Source: Xanthomonas hortorum (GTDB lineage: Bacteria > Pseudomonadota > Gammaproteobacteria > Xanthomonadales > Xanthomonadaceae). Taken from it: DNA of 64,000 bases. Below the pieces are notes generated by a model. The model saw only the letters and a program-made list of their open reading frames with translations, was not told the origin of the DNA and did no database searches. A program made the position numbers and the translations under genes. The stretch lies in NCBI RefSeq assembly GCF_002940005.1, contig NZ_MDEF01000003.1. One strand, written 5' to 3'. Every line of letters starts with the position of its first letter. The stretch's first letter is position 1. Of the stretch, positions 35,285 to 49,133 are shown one piece after another.

Positions 35285-36267
35285 TGCCGGCCGACCGACG
35301 CCCGCTCGCGATCGCGTTGATGGGCCCGACCGCCAGCGGCAAGACCGCGCTGGCACTGGAAGCAGCGCAGCGCTGGAACGGCGAGATCGTCAGCGTCGAT
35401 TCGGCACTGGTGTATCGCGGGCTGGAGATCGGCGCGGCCAAGCCGGATACCGCCATGCGTGCAGCCGTGCCGCATCATCTGCTCGATCTGCGCGATCCCT
35501 GGCAGATCTATTCGGCGGCGGAGTTCGCCAGCGATGCGCGGCGCGCGATCGATCAGATTGTGGCGCGCGGCAAGCTGCCGATTCTCGCCGGCGGCACCGG
35601 ACTGTATTTTCGCGCTTTGCTGGAAGGACTGTCGCAGCTGCCAGAAGCCGATCCGCAGGTTCGCTTGACGATCGCAGCCGAAGCCGAACAACTCGGCTGG
35701 GCCGTGCTGCATGCACAACTGGCGCAGGTCGATCCGGTCGCGGCTGCGCGTATCCACAGCACCGATCCGCAGCGTATCCAGCGGGCGTTGGAGGTCTACC
35801 GCATCAGCGGCAGGCCGATTAGCTATTGGCAGGCGCTGCCGCCAGGCCCGCACCTGCCGGTGCGGGTGTTGAAAGTGGTGCTGGCGCCGCGTGAGCGCGC
35901 CGTGCTGCATGCGCGGATCGAACAGCGACTGGATGCCATGCTGGCGCAGGATTTTCTGGCCGAAGTGGAGCGTCTGCGCGCGGCACCGCAACTGCGCGCG
36001 GTTGCCGCGCCGCTGGATCTGCCTGCGATCCGCGCGGTCGGTTATCGCCAGGCCTGGGAGTATCTGGATGGTGCCGGCAGCCTGGCGCAGTTCCGCGAAA
36101 AAGCGATCCATGCGACGCGTCAACTGGCCAAACGGCAACTCACCTGGCTGCGTGGCGAGCTCGACGCGCGCTGGTTCGATCCGGAGCGTGACCGCGACCA
36201 ATTGGAAGCCGCACTTGTCGGCTTTCTCGCTCATCGTCCCGCTGTGCGGCAGGCTTCAGGCGTGTAA
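35284..36267 (+). CDS. miaA: tRNA dimethylallyltransferase
   Basis: 327 aa. It transfers the dimethylallyl group to A37 of tRNAs reading UNN codons. The P-loop is ALMGPTASGKTALALEAA; IVSVDSALVYRGLEIGAAKP, DPWQIYSAAEFASDA and PILAGGTGLYFRALLEGLSQLP follow as in the family, with DPQRIQRALEVYRISGRP and DLPAIRAVGYRQAWEYL downstream. The start at 35284 (MPADRRPLAI) overlaps the folP stop. hfq follows, as in the widely conserved miaA-hfq-hflX operon. Confidence 0.95.
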   Translation: MPADRRPLAIALMGPTASGKTALALEAAQRWNGEIVSVDSALVYRGLEIGAAKPDTAMRAAVPHHLLDLRDPWQIYSAAEFASDARRAIDQIVARGKLPILAGGTGLYFRALLEGLSQLPEADPQVRLTIAAEAEQLGWAVLHAQLAQVDPVAAARIHSTDPQRIQRALEVYRISGRPISYWQALPPGPHLPVRVLKVVLAPRERAVLHARIEQRLDAMLAQDFLAEVERLRAAPQLRAVAAPLDLPAIRAVGYRQAWEYLDGAGSLAQFREKAIHATRQLAKRQLTWLRGELDARWFDPERDRDQLEAALVGFLAHRPAVRQASGV

Positions 36268-36344
36268 CATCCCGTTTCCGGGGCCGGCTGGGGATGGCAG
36301 GTGTCGACCGGGACAATAAGAACAATAATGAAGAGGAGTTTTCG

Positions 36345-36623
36345 ATGGCTAAGGGGCAATCTTTACAGGATCCATTCCTCAACGCGCTGCGGCGCGAGCG
36401 GGTGCCGGTCTCTGTGTATCTGGTCAACGGCATCAAGCTGCAGGGCACGATCGAGTCGTTCGACCAGTTCGTGGTGCTACTGCGCAATACCGTGAGTCAG
36501 ATGGTTTACAAGCACGCCATCTCCACGGTTGTGCCGGCGCGCAATGTGCGCGTGGGACCGGGCGGTGGTTATGTGCAACCCAATGAAGGCAACCAGGCGG
36601 AAGATGACGACGTCGAGCAGTAA
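36345..36623 (+). CDS. hfq: RNA chaperone Hfq
   Basis: 92 aa. The Sm1 motif NGIKLQGTIESFDQFVVLLRN and Sm2 motif YKHAISTVVP are complete, preceded by AKGQSLQDPFLNALRRERVPVSVYL. The C-terminal tail is short (NVRVGPGGGYVQPNEGNQAEDDDVEQ) and acidic at the end. It forms hexamers that pair small RNAs with mRNAs. The ATG at 36345 has GAGGAG eight bases upstream, deciding this over an in-frame start at 36294. hflX starts 12 bases after the stop. Confidence 0.96.
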   Translation: MAKGQSLQDPFLNALRRERVPVSVYLVNGIKLQGTIESFDQFVVLLRNTVSQMVYKHAISTVVPARNVRVGPGGGYVQPNEGNQAEDDDVEQ

Positions 36624-36634
36624 TGGAGTAGTGC

Positions 36635-37954
<1,320 letters not shown>

Positions 37955-37960
37955 TCGGCA

Positions 37961-37990
37961 CTGCACAGTCGGGTTGGCTCGACTGTGCAG
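37961..37990 (+). terminator. Hairpin after hflX
   Basis: CTGCACAGTCG pairs exactly with CGACTGTGCAG around an eight-base loop, directly after the hflX stop. No T-run follows, so it may be a factor-assisted end or an RNA-stabilising stem. Confidence 0.55.
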
Positions 37991-38149
37991 ATTGCCCGAG
38001 TCGATTCAGCGCGGGCCGAGCAGTACGCCTGCCTTGTGCATATCGCCACTGAACCTCTGCCACGCCGTGGCTGTCCCGTTTCTGCAGCCGCCGCAGACAG
38101 ACGCAACGAATTGGGCTAAAACGTTCGCTGCCTCTTTATTCCCTTGCCT

Positions 38150-38644
38150 ATGTCCATGTCCGCCGATCTCGAACTGCAGCAGTTGGCCGAAACCCTTGGT
38201 CAGCAACTGCTTGCCGCGCGCGAGCGCCTGGTCACCGCCGAGAGCTGCACTGGCGGCTGGATCGCCAAGGCGGTGACCGATGTGGCGGGCTCTTCGCACT
38301 GGTTCGATTGCGGCATGGCCGCCTATAGCTACGAGGCCAAGCAGGCATTGCTCGGCGTGCGGCCGCACACGCTGGAAGTGCACGGTGCGGTCAGCCGCGA
38401 AACGGTGATCGAAATGGTCTCCGGTGCGCTGGTCAATTCCGGCGCCAGCATCGCCGTGGCGGTGACCGGCATTGCCGGGCCGGGTGGCGGTAGCGAGGAC
38501 AAGCCGGTCGGCACGGTGTGGATCGGCTGGAAGCGTCGTGGCGGTTATGCCACTGCGCAGCTGTTCCAGTTCAACGGCGATCGTGATGCAGTGCGTCGGC
38601 AAACCGTGGTTGCGGCGCTGCGCGGTTTGAGCGCATTGCTATAG
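38150..38644 (+). CDS. pncC: CinA C-terminal domain protein, nicotinamide-nucleotide amidohydrolase type
   Basis: 164 aa, the length of stand-alone CinA C-terminal (PncC) proteins. Motifs are LVTAESCTGGWIAKAVTDVAGSS, AYSYEAKQALLGV and VAVTGIAGPGGGSEDKPVGTVWIG. It deamidates NMN to nicotinate mononucleotide in NAD salvage. The N-terminal CinA domain is missing, which is normal for this subfamily. ATGs at 38150 and 38156 are both possible. It is followed by 272 bases without a gene. Confidence 0.88.
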   Translation: MSMSADLELQQLAETLGQQLLAARERLVTAESCTGGWIAKAVTDVAGSSHWFDCGMAAYSYEAKQALLGVRPHTLEVHGAVSRETVIEMVSGALVNSGASIAVAVTGIAGPGGGSEDKPVGTVWIGWKRRGGYATAQLFQFNGDRDAVRRQTVVAALRGLSALL

Positions 38645-38916
38645 GTGCGTGATCTGCGCGCCAGCCGCTCTGGTGCATTAGCTGTCTGATGTGTCGCACA
38701 AGTGTGATTGCCAACGCCGCGATGCTCGCCCGACGATGCGTGGCATTGTTTAACGCATGGCTCCAATGCGTATCGAACGATAGCCGCAGTCGTCACGCGC
38801 TCCGCGTGTTCGGTTACCTGCGTTGCTCAGTCTCGTTAACCCGGTAAGGTGTGAAGCCACGCGAACTGCGGCGCTCGCCGTACTGCATCGCCTGCGCGCT
38901 TTGTCGGGGGATAAAC
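38645..38916. other. Intergenic region upstream of the TonB-dependent receptor
   Basis: No gene, RNA or clear promoter is recognised. It presumably holds the receptor's promoter; I see no convincing Fur box. Confidence 0.4.
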
Positions 38917-41453
38917 ATGGGCATGGATCAGCAACGTGGCACCACGCTTGCGCTCGCACTTTTTGCGGGCATGCAGGTATCGCCGCTGTGTGCACAGACA
39001 ACGGCGCAGCCAGATCCGAAGAAGCCGGCAACGCTGGCAGCGCTCAAGGTCACTGCGCAAAAGCGCGAGGAATCGCTGCAGAACGTGCCGGTGGTGCTTT
39101 CGGTACTGCCCGAGCAGCTGTTGCAGGACAGCGGCGTGCACGACATCAAGGAGCTGCAGATGCTGGTGCCCGGCTTGATCGTGACCAGCAGTCAAAGTGC
39201 AGCCCAGACCACCGCGCGCATTCGCGGCATCGGCACGGTTGGCGACAATGCCGGGCTCGAATCCTCGGTGGGTGTGGTCATCGATGGCGTGGCCCGCGCG
39301 CGCAACGGCGTGAGCTTTGCCGACCTGGGAGAGCTTGAGCGCATCGAAGTGCTGAAAGGCCCGCAAGGCACCGTGTTCGGCAAGAACACCTCGGCCGGTG
39401 TCATCAACGTGGTCACGCGCCGGCCCAGTTTTACCCGCAGCGCCGATGCCGAAATCACCGCAGGCAACTATGGCGCGCTCGGGATTGCCGCCGCCTTCAA
39501 CGATGCGCTGGGCGACACCAGCGCATTACGCGTGTATGCCGCCAGACGACGTCGCGATGGATTCGAGCAGGTGGTCACCGGCGCTGGCCCGCGCCGGTGA
39601 CCACCGACGATGGCGACCAGAATCTGCGCACCGCGCGCGTGCAGCTTCTTTGGGAGCCCACCGACGATCTGGACATCAATCTGGCGGCCGACTACACCCG
39701 CCGTGAGGAAAATTGCTGCGTCACCGTGACCACCGAGCGCGGGCCGACCGCTGCGCTGATCGATGCGCTGACGCCGGGCTGGCAGGGCACCATTCCACGT
39801 GCCGACCCGCAGAGCAGGCGTGCCTATAGCAATCGCAGCACCGCGCAGGAGATTCAGGACAAGGGGGTGTCCGCACAAGTGGACTGGACCACGCCATGGT
39901 TGAGCGAGGCGGTGCTGACCTCGATCAGCGCGTTGCGCGACTGGAAATCCGTCAACGGCCTGGATTTCGATTACAGCGCCGCAGACATTCTCTATCGCGC
40001 TCCGCGCGAGGACGAGATGCTGACCAGGTTCAAGACCTTCAGTCAGGAACTGCGCCTGGCTGGATCGAGTGAGCGTCTCGATTGGATGGTCGGCGCGTTT
40101 TACGCAGACGAAACCCTGCATCGCAACGAGTCCTATCGCTTCGGCAGCGCCTACGAGCCGTATCTGTCGAGCGTGCTGCTTGCACGCGTCAATCCGGCGT
40201 TGGCCGCACGTGCGGATGCGACGCGTTTTCTCGCCGACGCCACCGGCTTGCCGGCCGGCACGCTGTTCCGCGGCCAGGGTAGCCAGGACCGCTTTCGGCA
40301 GGATGGCACCAGCGCCGCGCTGTTCACCAACAACACCTGGCACGCCACCGACGCGCTGGATGTCGTGGTGGGGTTGCGCTACACCTACGAGAACAAAACG
40401 CTGCGATCGGCATTTCAGAATCCCGATGGAAGCCCGGCGTGCGCCAGTTATTTCGCGCCTAGCGGCCAGGTCGATCCGGCTGCATTACGGCGGATCGGTG
40501 CGGCGCTGGTGGCGCGTGGTGTACCCGCGTCTGCGGTGCCGACGATCGCACCGCAAGTGATCGGCTTCACCTGTCTGCCTTGGGCCAATGTTGCCCATGA
40601 TGGTCGTCGGACCGAGCAGCAACGCACCGAGCGCGAGTGGTCCGGTACCGCCAAGCTGGCGTATCGCTGGAACGATGCGCTGATGACGTATGTGTCGGCG
40701 GCGCGTGGCTATAAGGCAGGCGGTTTCAATCTGGATCGCGTGCAGTCCTCCGATGGTTTGTCCAGCGGCGTGCAGGGCATCCTGCCGGTGGATGACACCG
40801 CGTTCCCGGGCGAGTTCGTCGACAGCTACGAGCTCGGCGCCAAGAGCACCTGGCTCGGTGGCAACCTGCTGTTGAATGCAGCCCTGTTCTATCAGGATTT
40901 CAGCGATTTTCAGCTCAACAACTTCCTGGGGACCAGCTTTGTGGTGCGTGCCATTCCCACCGTGGTGTCGCGCGGCATCGATACCGAAATCCTGTGGCAG
41001 GGCGCAGTGCCTGGCCTGATGCTGCAAGGCGGGCTCAGCTATACCGACACCCGCTATGGCGACGATCTCTTACCGGATGCGGATCTGGCGCTGCTGCCGG
41101 GCAGCCGTTTGAGTTTTGCGCCGCGGTGGTCGGCCAATCTATCGGTGACCTACGAACGCGCGCTTGGCAATCGGCTCACGGGCCGTTTCAACGTTGGCGC
41201 CAAGTACAGCTCCGAATACAACGCAGGCTCGGATCTGGATCCGCAAAAATCGCAACCGGGCTACACCTTGCTCAATGCGCGCTTCGGCATCGGCGCCAAC
41301 GACAAGCGCTGGTTGCTGGAAGCGTGGGCAGAAAATCTCGGCAATGAAACCTATCGGCAGATCGTCATCGACGCGCCACTCCAGGCTGGTTCGTGGAATG
41401 CGTTTCTGGGTGCGCCGCGCACGTATGGAGTGACGTTGCGGCTGCGTTATTAG
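38917..41453 (+). pseudogene. TonB-dependent receptor, disrupted by one frameshift
   Basis: The reading frame from the ATG at 38917 carries a signal peptide, a TonB-box-like segment and the plug domain (LKVTAQKREESLQNVPV, VPGLIV, ARIRGIG, LERIEVLKGPQGTVFGKNTSAGVINVVTRRP) and ends in TGA at 39598-39600. From about 39585 the barrel continues in another frame to 41453 (618 codons, ending in the aromatic C-terminus TYGVTLRLRY). Joined, they give about 845 residues, normal for the family. The shift equals loss of one base near 39580-39600. It may be a real inactivation or a sequencing error. The substrate is unknown; the sequence resembles the large Xanthomonas receptor family. Confidence 0.85.
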
Positions 41454-41890
41454 GCGTGTTCTGCTTGGCTGCGTAGCCGCGTGACGCCCCCAGGGCTGCG
41501 CAAGCACAACCGAACGTTGGCTAAGCCCTCGGTGGACAAAGACGCGACATCGTCATGCAGATCGGCTACAAACAAGCTCTCGTTGTTGAGCTGCGTGCCG
41601 ATGCATCTGATTTTCGCCCCTGTGTTGTTTTCGTCCATGCCACACGCCGCTGTTGGCGGGCTGCTCGCTTTTCTGGATTGCCTGGCCGCCTATTTCCAGC
41701 AGTCTGAGCGTAAGGCCGTCGCTCACTCGATGGCGGTGCGTGTCTGCGACGATGCAGTTGACTGCACAGCGCAGAGATTGCGTCGAAGAAAAGCATCACC
41801 GGTGGTATCGACCTTCAACATCCCACGGCGCGCTGCGCAGCGTGTTTGCGTGCAGTACTTGCATGCCGCACACGCACAGGCGGTGCACTG
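41454..41890. other. Intergenic region, nothing recognised
   Basis: About 437 bases between the receptor remnant and the ABC1 kinase gene. Only short frames with arginine- and cysteine-rich, shadow-like translations are present; no repeat family of the window occurs here and no terminator hairpin is obvious. Confidence 0.5.
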
Positions 41891-43567
41891 ATGTGGGAAG
41901 CGCTCGGCACCGTTCGTGACCTCGGACGTCTGCAGGAAATCGCCGCGGTCCTGATTCGTTATGGGTTCGGCGATGTGGTGCGCCGCATTGGCTTGGCCGA
42001 TGTGCTCGAGCGTGCCGGCAAGCTGTTGCACTGGCATAACGCCCAGGGCCGTTTGCGCATGTCCGCCGCAATGCGCGTGCGGCGCGCCCTGGAAGAACTC
42101 GGGCCAACCTTCGTCAAGCTGGGGCAGGTGCTGGCCACGCGCGTGGACCTGTTGCCGCAGGAGTGGATCGAGGAATTGAGCGAGCTGCAAAACGCAGTGC
42201 CCGCGCTGCCATTCGAGCAGATCCGCCCGCAATTGGTCGCAGCGCTGGGCGCTGAACCGGAGAGCATCTTCGCGCGCCTTGACGAGCAACCGTTGGCTGC
42301 CGCATCGCTGGCGCAGACGCATCGGGCCTGGCTCGCCGATGGCACACCGGTGGTGTTGAAGATCCGTCGCCCCGGCATCGGCGACACCATCGATGCGGAT
42401 CTGCGCTTGCTTGCGCGGCTGGCGGAGATCGTGGAAGCACGTGCCCCCGACCTGAAGCGCTATCGCCCCGCCGAAGTCGTGCAGCAATTCACCGTGTCCC
42501 TGCGGCGCGAACTCGACTTCGCCGCCGAGTGCCGCAATGCCGAACGCATCGCCGCCAATTTCGCCAACGACCCCAATGTCGTGGTGCCAAAGGTGTATTG
42601 GGAGTGGACCTGCGACTCGCTGAATGTGCAGGAGTTCATCGACGGTATTCCCGGGCGCGACCTGGCCGCAGTCGATGCGGCCGGCCTGGACCGCAAGGCG
42701 CTCGCGCGCACGGGTGCCGGCATCGTGTTCAAGATGGTGCTGCAGGATGGCTGCTTCCATGCAGACCCGCACCCGGGAAACATTTTCTATCTGCGCGACG
42801 GGCGCATCGCGGTGATCGACTTCGGCATGGTCGGGCGCGTTTCCGAGCAGCGCCGGTTCCAGGTCGCGCAACTGCTGCACGGCATGGTGAGCTACGACGC
42901 CGAAGCGGTCATCGACGTGCTGCTGGAATGGGCCGGCACCAATCTGGATGTCGATGAGTCGCGCTTGCAGCAGGACATCGGCGCCTTCGTCGACGAGTAT
43001 CGTGGCGTGCCGTTGAAGGAACTGCGCATCGGCGCAATGCTTGGCGATGTCACCTCCATCCTGCGCGATCACGGGCTCACGTTGCCGTCGGATCTGGCGT
43101 TGATGATCAAGGCGTTTCTCACGCTCGAAGGCATGGGCCGCCAGCTCGACCCGGATTTCGATATGGCCAGCGAAGCGCGCCCGTATCTTGAACGCGTGGT
43201 GCTGCAGCGTTACGCACCGAGCGCGATGTTGCGGCGCAGCCGGCGTACCGTGACCGGGGCGATCGATCTACTTGGCGATCTGCCGCGCGATCTCAAACGG
43301 CTGCTGCAGGCCGCGCGTCGCGGCAAGCTGCAACTGCACGTCGAAACGCGTGCGTTGCGCGAGTTCGGCGAACAGGTCGATCGTGCCGCCAATCGGCTCA
43401 CCATGGGCATTGTCACCGCCGCGTTGGTGATTGGCTCGTCGATCGTCATGAACAGCGTCGGCGGCAGTGCCAGTCGCTGGCTGCTGGCGTTGGGTGTCGG
43501 CGGGTTCATCGGCGCGGCGCTGTGCGGCATCTGGATCCTGTTCTCGATCTGGCGCAGCCGGCGCTAG
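41891..43567 (+). CDS. ubiB: ABC1/AarF/UbiB family kinase-like protein
   Basis: 558 aa from the ATG at 41891 (MWEALGTVRDLGRL). Family motifs: ALEELGPTFVKLGQVLATRVDLLP (KxGQ), PLAAASLAQTHRA, VVLKIRRPGI (invariant Lys), GCFHADPHPGNIFYL and IAVIDFGMVG. Two C-terminal hydrophobic segments (about 496-515 and 522-545) anchor it in the membrane. UbiB supports ubiquinone synthesis as an atypical ATPase. The gene is not beside other ubi genes here, so it could be a UbiB paralogue; the symbol is tentative. Confidence 0.8.
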   Translation: MWEALGTVRDLGRLQEIAAVLIRYGFGDVVRRIGLADVLERAGKLLHWHNAQGRLRMSAAMRVRRALEELGPTFVKLGQVLATRVDLLPQEWIEELSELQNAVPALPFEQIRPQLVAALGAEPESIFARLDEQPLAAASLAQTHRAWLADGTPVVLKIRRPGIGDTIDADLRLLARLAEIVEARAPDLKRYRPAEVVQQFTVSLRRELDFAAECRNAERIAANFANDPNVVVPKVYWEWTCDSLNVQEFIDGIPGRDLAAVDAAGLDRKALARTGAGIVFKMVLQDGCFHADPHPGNIFYLRDGRIAVIDFGMVGRVSEQRRFQVAQLLHGMVSYDAEAVIDVLLEWAGTNLDVDESRLQQDIGAFVDEYRGVPLKELRIGAMLGDVTSILRDHGLTLPSDLALMIKAFLTLEGMGRQLDPDFDMASEARPYLERVVLQRYAPSAMLRRSRRTVTGAIDLLGDLPRDLKRLLQAARRGKLQLHVETRALREFGEQVDRAANRLTMGIVTAALVIGSSIVMNSVGGSASRWLLALGVGGFIGAALCGIWILFSIWRSRR

Positions 43568-43654
43568 CGCAATCGTTGGCTTCTATGTCGCTGCTTGCAA
43601 CCCGTTGGTCGGATTTAAGACCAAAGCCGCAATCAACGGTTGCGCAGGCCTCAG

Positions 43655-43673
43655 TTAGTAGTAATACTACTAA
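43655..43673. promoter_or_regulatory. LexA operator upstream of lexA
   Basis: TTAGTAGTAATACTACTAA is a perfect 19-base palindrome about a central A and contains TTAG-N6-TACTA, the LexA box established for Xylella and Xanthomonas. It ends two bases before the lexA ATG at 43676, so bound LexA would cover the start region and repress its own gene. Confidence 0.92.
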
Positions 43674-43675
43674 CC

Positions 43676-44317
43676 ATGGAACTGACCGATACCCAGCAAG
43701 CAATCCTGGCCTTGATCGCCGAGCGCATCGACGCCGATGGCGTGCCGCCCTCGCAAACCGAGATCGCGCGTGCGTTCGGTTTCAAGGGCGTGCGCGCAGC
43801 GCAGTACCACCTGGAGGCGCTGGAACAGGCGGGTGCGATCCGTCGTGTTCCGGGTCAAGCGCGTGGCATCCGCCTGGCCGGGCGGGGCACACAGTCGCGC
43901 ACACCGCCGGCCAGCGAGCCTGTCCGCGACGACGTATTGCGTCTGCCAGTGCTGGGCCGCGTTGCAGCCGGCCTGCCGATCGGCGCGGATATCGGCTCGG
44001 ACGACTTCGTGGTGCTGGACCGGGTGTTCTTCTCGCCCTCGCCGGACTACCTGCTGAAAGTGCAGGGCGATTCGATGCGCGACGAAGGCATCTTCAACGG
44101 CGACCTGATCGGCGTGCATCGCACCCGTGACGCGCGCTCGGGGCAGATTGTGGTCGCCCGGATCGACGAGGAGATCACGGTCAAACTGCTGAAGATTGGC
44201 AAGGACCGCATTCGGCTGCTGCCGCGCAACCCGGACTACGCGCCGATCGAAGTGCTGCCGGATCAGGATTTCGCGATCGAGGGCTTGTATTGCGGGCTAC
44301 TGAGGCCAAATCGTTGA
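43676..44317 (+). CDS. lexA: LexA repressor
   Basis: 213 aa. The N-terminal winged helix (about 1-65, TEIARAFGFKGVRAAQYHLEALEQAG) binds the SOS box; the S24 domain has the self-cleavage bond Ala98-Gly99 in LGRVAAGLP, catalytic Ser133 in GDSMRDEG and Lys170 in ITVKLL. The operator lies two bases upstream. The ATG at 43676 is fixed by this layout. recA begins 172 bases downstream without its own LexA box, so recA may depend partly on transcription from lexA. Xanthomonas usually has two LexA proteins; this is the recA-linked one. Confidence 0.96.
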   Translation: MELTDTQQAILALIAERIDADGVPPSQTEIARAFGFKGVRAAQYHLEALEQAGAIRRVPGQARGIRLAGRGTQSRTPPASEPVRDDVLRLPVLGRVAAGLPIGADIGSDDFVVLDRVFFSPSPDYLLKVQGDSMRDEGIFNGDLIGVHRTRDARSGQIVVARIDEEITVKLLKIGKDRIRLLPRNPDYAPIEVLPDQDFAIEGLYCGLLRPNR

Positions 44318-44489
44318 GCAGTACGCCGATGGGCGTGCTGGCTTTTTCCCGAGCCGGCACCGCAGGATTTCCCGCTGCCATCGCACTGCCCGCATCCCTA
44401 ATCTGAGTGTGTCGCCGCCAGTCTCAGCCTGTGCGATACACCGCCGCTACATTTGCCCTACACCGAAATCACTGACAAGGATCACCCAG

Positions 44490-45524
44490 ATGGATGAGAA
44501 CAAAAAGCGCGCCCTTTCCGCAGCACTGAGCCAGATCGAAAAGCAATTCGGCAAGGGCTCGGTCATGCGCATGGGCGACCGCGCCATCGAGGCGGTCGAA
44601 GTCATTCCAACCGGTTCGTTGATGCTGGATATCGCACTCGGCATCGGTGGTCTGCCCAAGGGCCGCGTGGTCGAAATCTACGGGCCGGAAGCCTCGGGCA
44701 AGACCACCCTGACCCTGCAGGCGATCGCTGAATGCCAGAAGAAGGGCGGCACCGCGGCCTTCATCGATGCCGAGCATGCGCTGGACCCGATCTATGCCGC
44801 CAAGCTGGGCGTCAACGTCGACGACCTGCTGCTGTCGCAGCCCGATACCGGCGAGCAGGCGCTGGAAATCGCCGACATGCTGGTACGTTCGAGCTCGGTG
44901 GACATCGTGGTGGTCGACTCGGTCGCCGCGCTGACCCCGAAGGCGGAAATCGAAGGCGAGATGGGCGACCAGCTGCCGGGCCTGCAGGCACGTCTGATGA
45001 GCCAGGCGCTGCGCAAGCTGACCGGCAACATCAAGCGCTCCAACACCCTGGTGGTCTTCATCAACCAGCTGCGCCACAAGATCGGCGTGATGATGCCGGG
45101 CCAGAGCCCGGAAGTGACCACCGGCGGCAATGCGCTGAAGTTCTACGCCTCGGTGCGTCTGGATATCCGTCGTATCGGCGCGATCAAGAAGGGCGATGAA
45201 ATCATCGGCAATCAGACCAAGATCAAGGTGGTCAAGAACAAGCTGGCGCCTCCGTTCAAGCAGGTCGTGACTGAAATCCTGTACGGCGAAGGCATCAGCC
45301 GCGAGGGCGAATTGATCGATATGGGCGTGGAAGCCAAGCTGGTCGAGAAGGCGGGCGCCTGGTACAGCTACGGCGAAGAGCGCATCGGCCAGGGCAAGGA
45401 CAATGCGCGTACCTATCTGCGCGACAACCCGCAGGTTGCGATCAAGCTGGAAGCCGAGCTGCGCGAGAAGTTCCAACCCGCCGAAGCGCCGCGTGAAGCC
45501 GGCGACGACGCCGAGAAGGAATAA
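44490..45524 (+). CDS. recA: Recombinase RecA
   Basis: 344 aa. Start MDENKKRALSAALSQIEKQFGKGSVMRMGD is canonical. Walker A GPEASGKTT (65-73), Walker B VVVDSVAAL, the L2 region FINQLRHKIGVM with PEVTTGGNALKFYASVRLDIRRIG and an acidic C-terminus (AGDDAEKE) are present. It forms filaments on ssDNA, catalyses strand exchange and stimulates LexA cleavage. AAGGATC lies upstream of the ATG at 44490. recX follows after 284 bases. Confidence 0.97.
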   Translation: MDENKKRALSAALSQIEKQFGKGSVMRMGDRAIEAVEVIPTGSLMLDIALGIGGLPKGRVVEIYGPEASGKTTLTLQAIAECQKKGGTAAFIDAEHALDPIYAAKLGVNVDDLLLSQPDTGEQALEIADMLVRSSSVDIVVVDSVAALTPKAEIEGEMGDQLPGLQARLMSQALRKLTGNIKRSNTLVVFINQLRHKIGVMMPGQSPEVTTGGNALKFYASVRLDIRRIGAIKKGDEIIGNQTKIKVVKNKLAPPFKQVVTEILYGEGISREGELIDMGVEAKLVEKAGAWYSYGEERIGQGKDNARTYLRDNPQVAIKLEAELREKFQPAEAPREAGDDAEKE

Positions 45525-45808
45525 GCGATTAAGAGCAGCCAGAAGAACCTGGCGGATAGCTGTCAGATAGGTGGGGCGGTGCGCAGGAAGCGCAGGCGAC
45601 GAGTGGTAGGTGCTCGTCTCTAACGCTGGCCGCACCTGCCTGACAGCAGCGCATCAGGTTTCGATGGCCGTTCCAAAGTTTTTCTATCGCGGGGACGGTG
45701 GAGTCAGTGCCGCCGCGCTTCGCGGTAGATCTATCGAAGGCCAGGAGGGCAGGCGCCATGGACGGCGCATTGGTTGAGCAGTGCTTTGGTGATTCAGGAC
45801 ACCTCACG

Positions 45809-46297
45809 ATGGACGAGCAAGAGCCCGCGCCAAAGCGGGGACGCCGGTTCAAGGAGCAGACGCCGGTCCAACGCGCACTCGGATTGCTGGTGCGTCGCGA
45901 GCATTCGCGCAAGGAATTGAACCGCAAGCTGTTGGCACGCGGCATAGAGCCGGAAGCTGCCGAGGCTGCCGTAGAGCGTCTCGCTGGTGAAGGCTGGCAG
46001 GACGACACCCGGTTTGCGGCGTCGGTCGTTCGTAATCGTGCAGGCTCGGGCTACGGTCCACTGCATATTCGCGCCGAACTCGGAACCCATGGTCTTGATA
46101 GCGAGGCCATCAGTGCTGCCATGGCGACCTTTGAAGGCGATTGGACCGAAAACGCACGCGATTTGATCCGTCGTCGGTTTGGCGAACAAGGCCCGGTGGA
46201 TCTGCCGCAGCGGCGCAAGGCCGCCGATCTGCTGGCCCGGCGTGGTTTTGATGGCAAGAGCATTCGCAGCGCCACGCGCTTCGAGCTTGAGGACTGA
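45809..46297 (+). CDS. recX: Regulatory protein RecX
   Basis: 162 aa from the ATG at 45809 (MDEQEPAPKRGRRFKEQTPVQRALGLLVRREHSRKELNRKL). The three-helix repeats of RecX are visible (SRKELNRKLLARGIEPEAAEAAVERLAGEGWQDDTRFAASVVRNRAGSGYGPLHIRAELGTHGLD). It inhibits RecA filament extension. An upstream start at 45698 is open but non-homologous. The 284-base recA-recX gap contains no terminator that I can recognise. Confidence 0.92.
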   Translation: MDEQEPAPKRGRRFKEQTPVQRALGLLVRREHSRKELNRKLLARGIEPEAAEAAVERLAGEGWQDDTRFAASVVRNRAGSGYGPLHIRAELGTHGLDSEAISAAMATFEGDWTENARDLIRRRFGEQGPVDLPQRRKAADLLARRGFDGKSIRSATRFELED

Positions 46298-46397
46298 GGG
46301 CGTCAGGCCTGCTACCCTTTGTGGTTTAAGGTTGTTCCGCTCGTCTGCGCCCACATTCATTGGGTGACCGGGACCGCCGCCCGCCCAATGCCAGCAC

Positions 46398-49046
<2,649 letters not shown>

Positions 49047-49054
49047 ACACTTGT

Positions 49055-49080
49055 CCTGCCATGCCTTGCTGGCTGGCAGG
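49055..49080 (+). terminator. Hairpin after alaS
   Basis: CCTGCCA pairs with TGGCAGG around a 12-base loop, nine bases past the alaS stop. No T-run. It could separate alaS from csrA or stabilise the alaS mRNA end. Confidence 0.4.
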
Positions 49081-49133
49081 ATCTGCCGCTACCATTTCCG
49101 GTCTATTCCCTTTACCTATAGACGCGTCTCATC

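Noticed and set aside
39560..39620. Programmed frameshift in the TonB-dependent receptor
   Set aside because: No slippery heptamer or downstream structure stands out, and receptors of this family are not known to use frameshifting; mutation or error is simpler.
41454..41890. Hidden gene between the receptor remnant and the ABC1 kinase gene
   Set aside because: Only short frames with shadow-like composition, no ribosome-binding site or domain pattern.
44318..44489. LexA box upstream of recA
   Set aside because: No TTAG-N6-TACTA match or close palindrome found in the interval.
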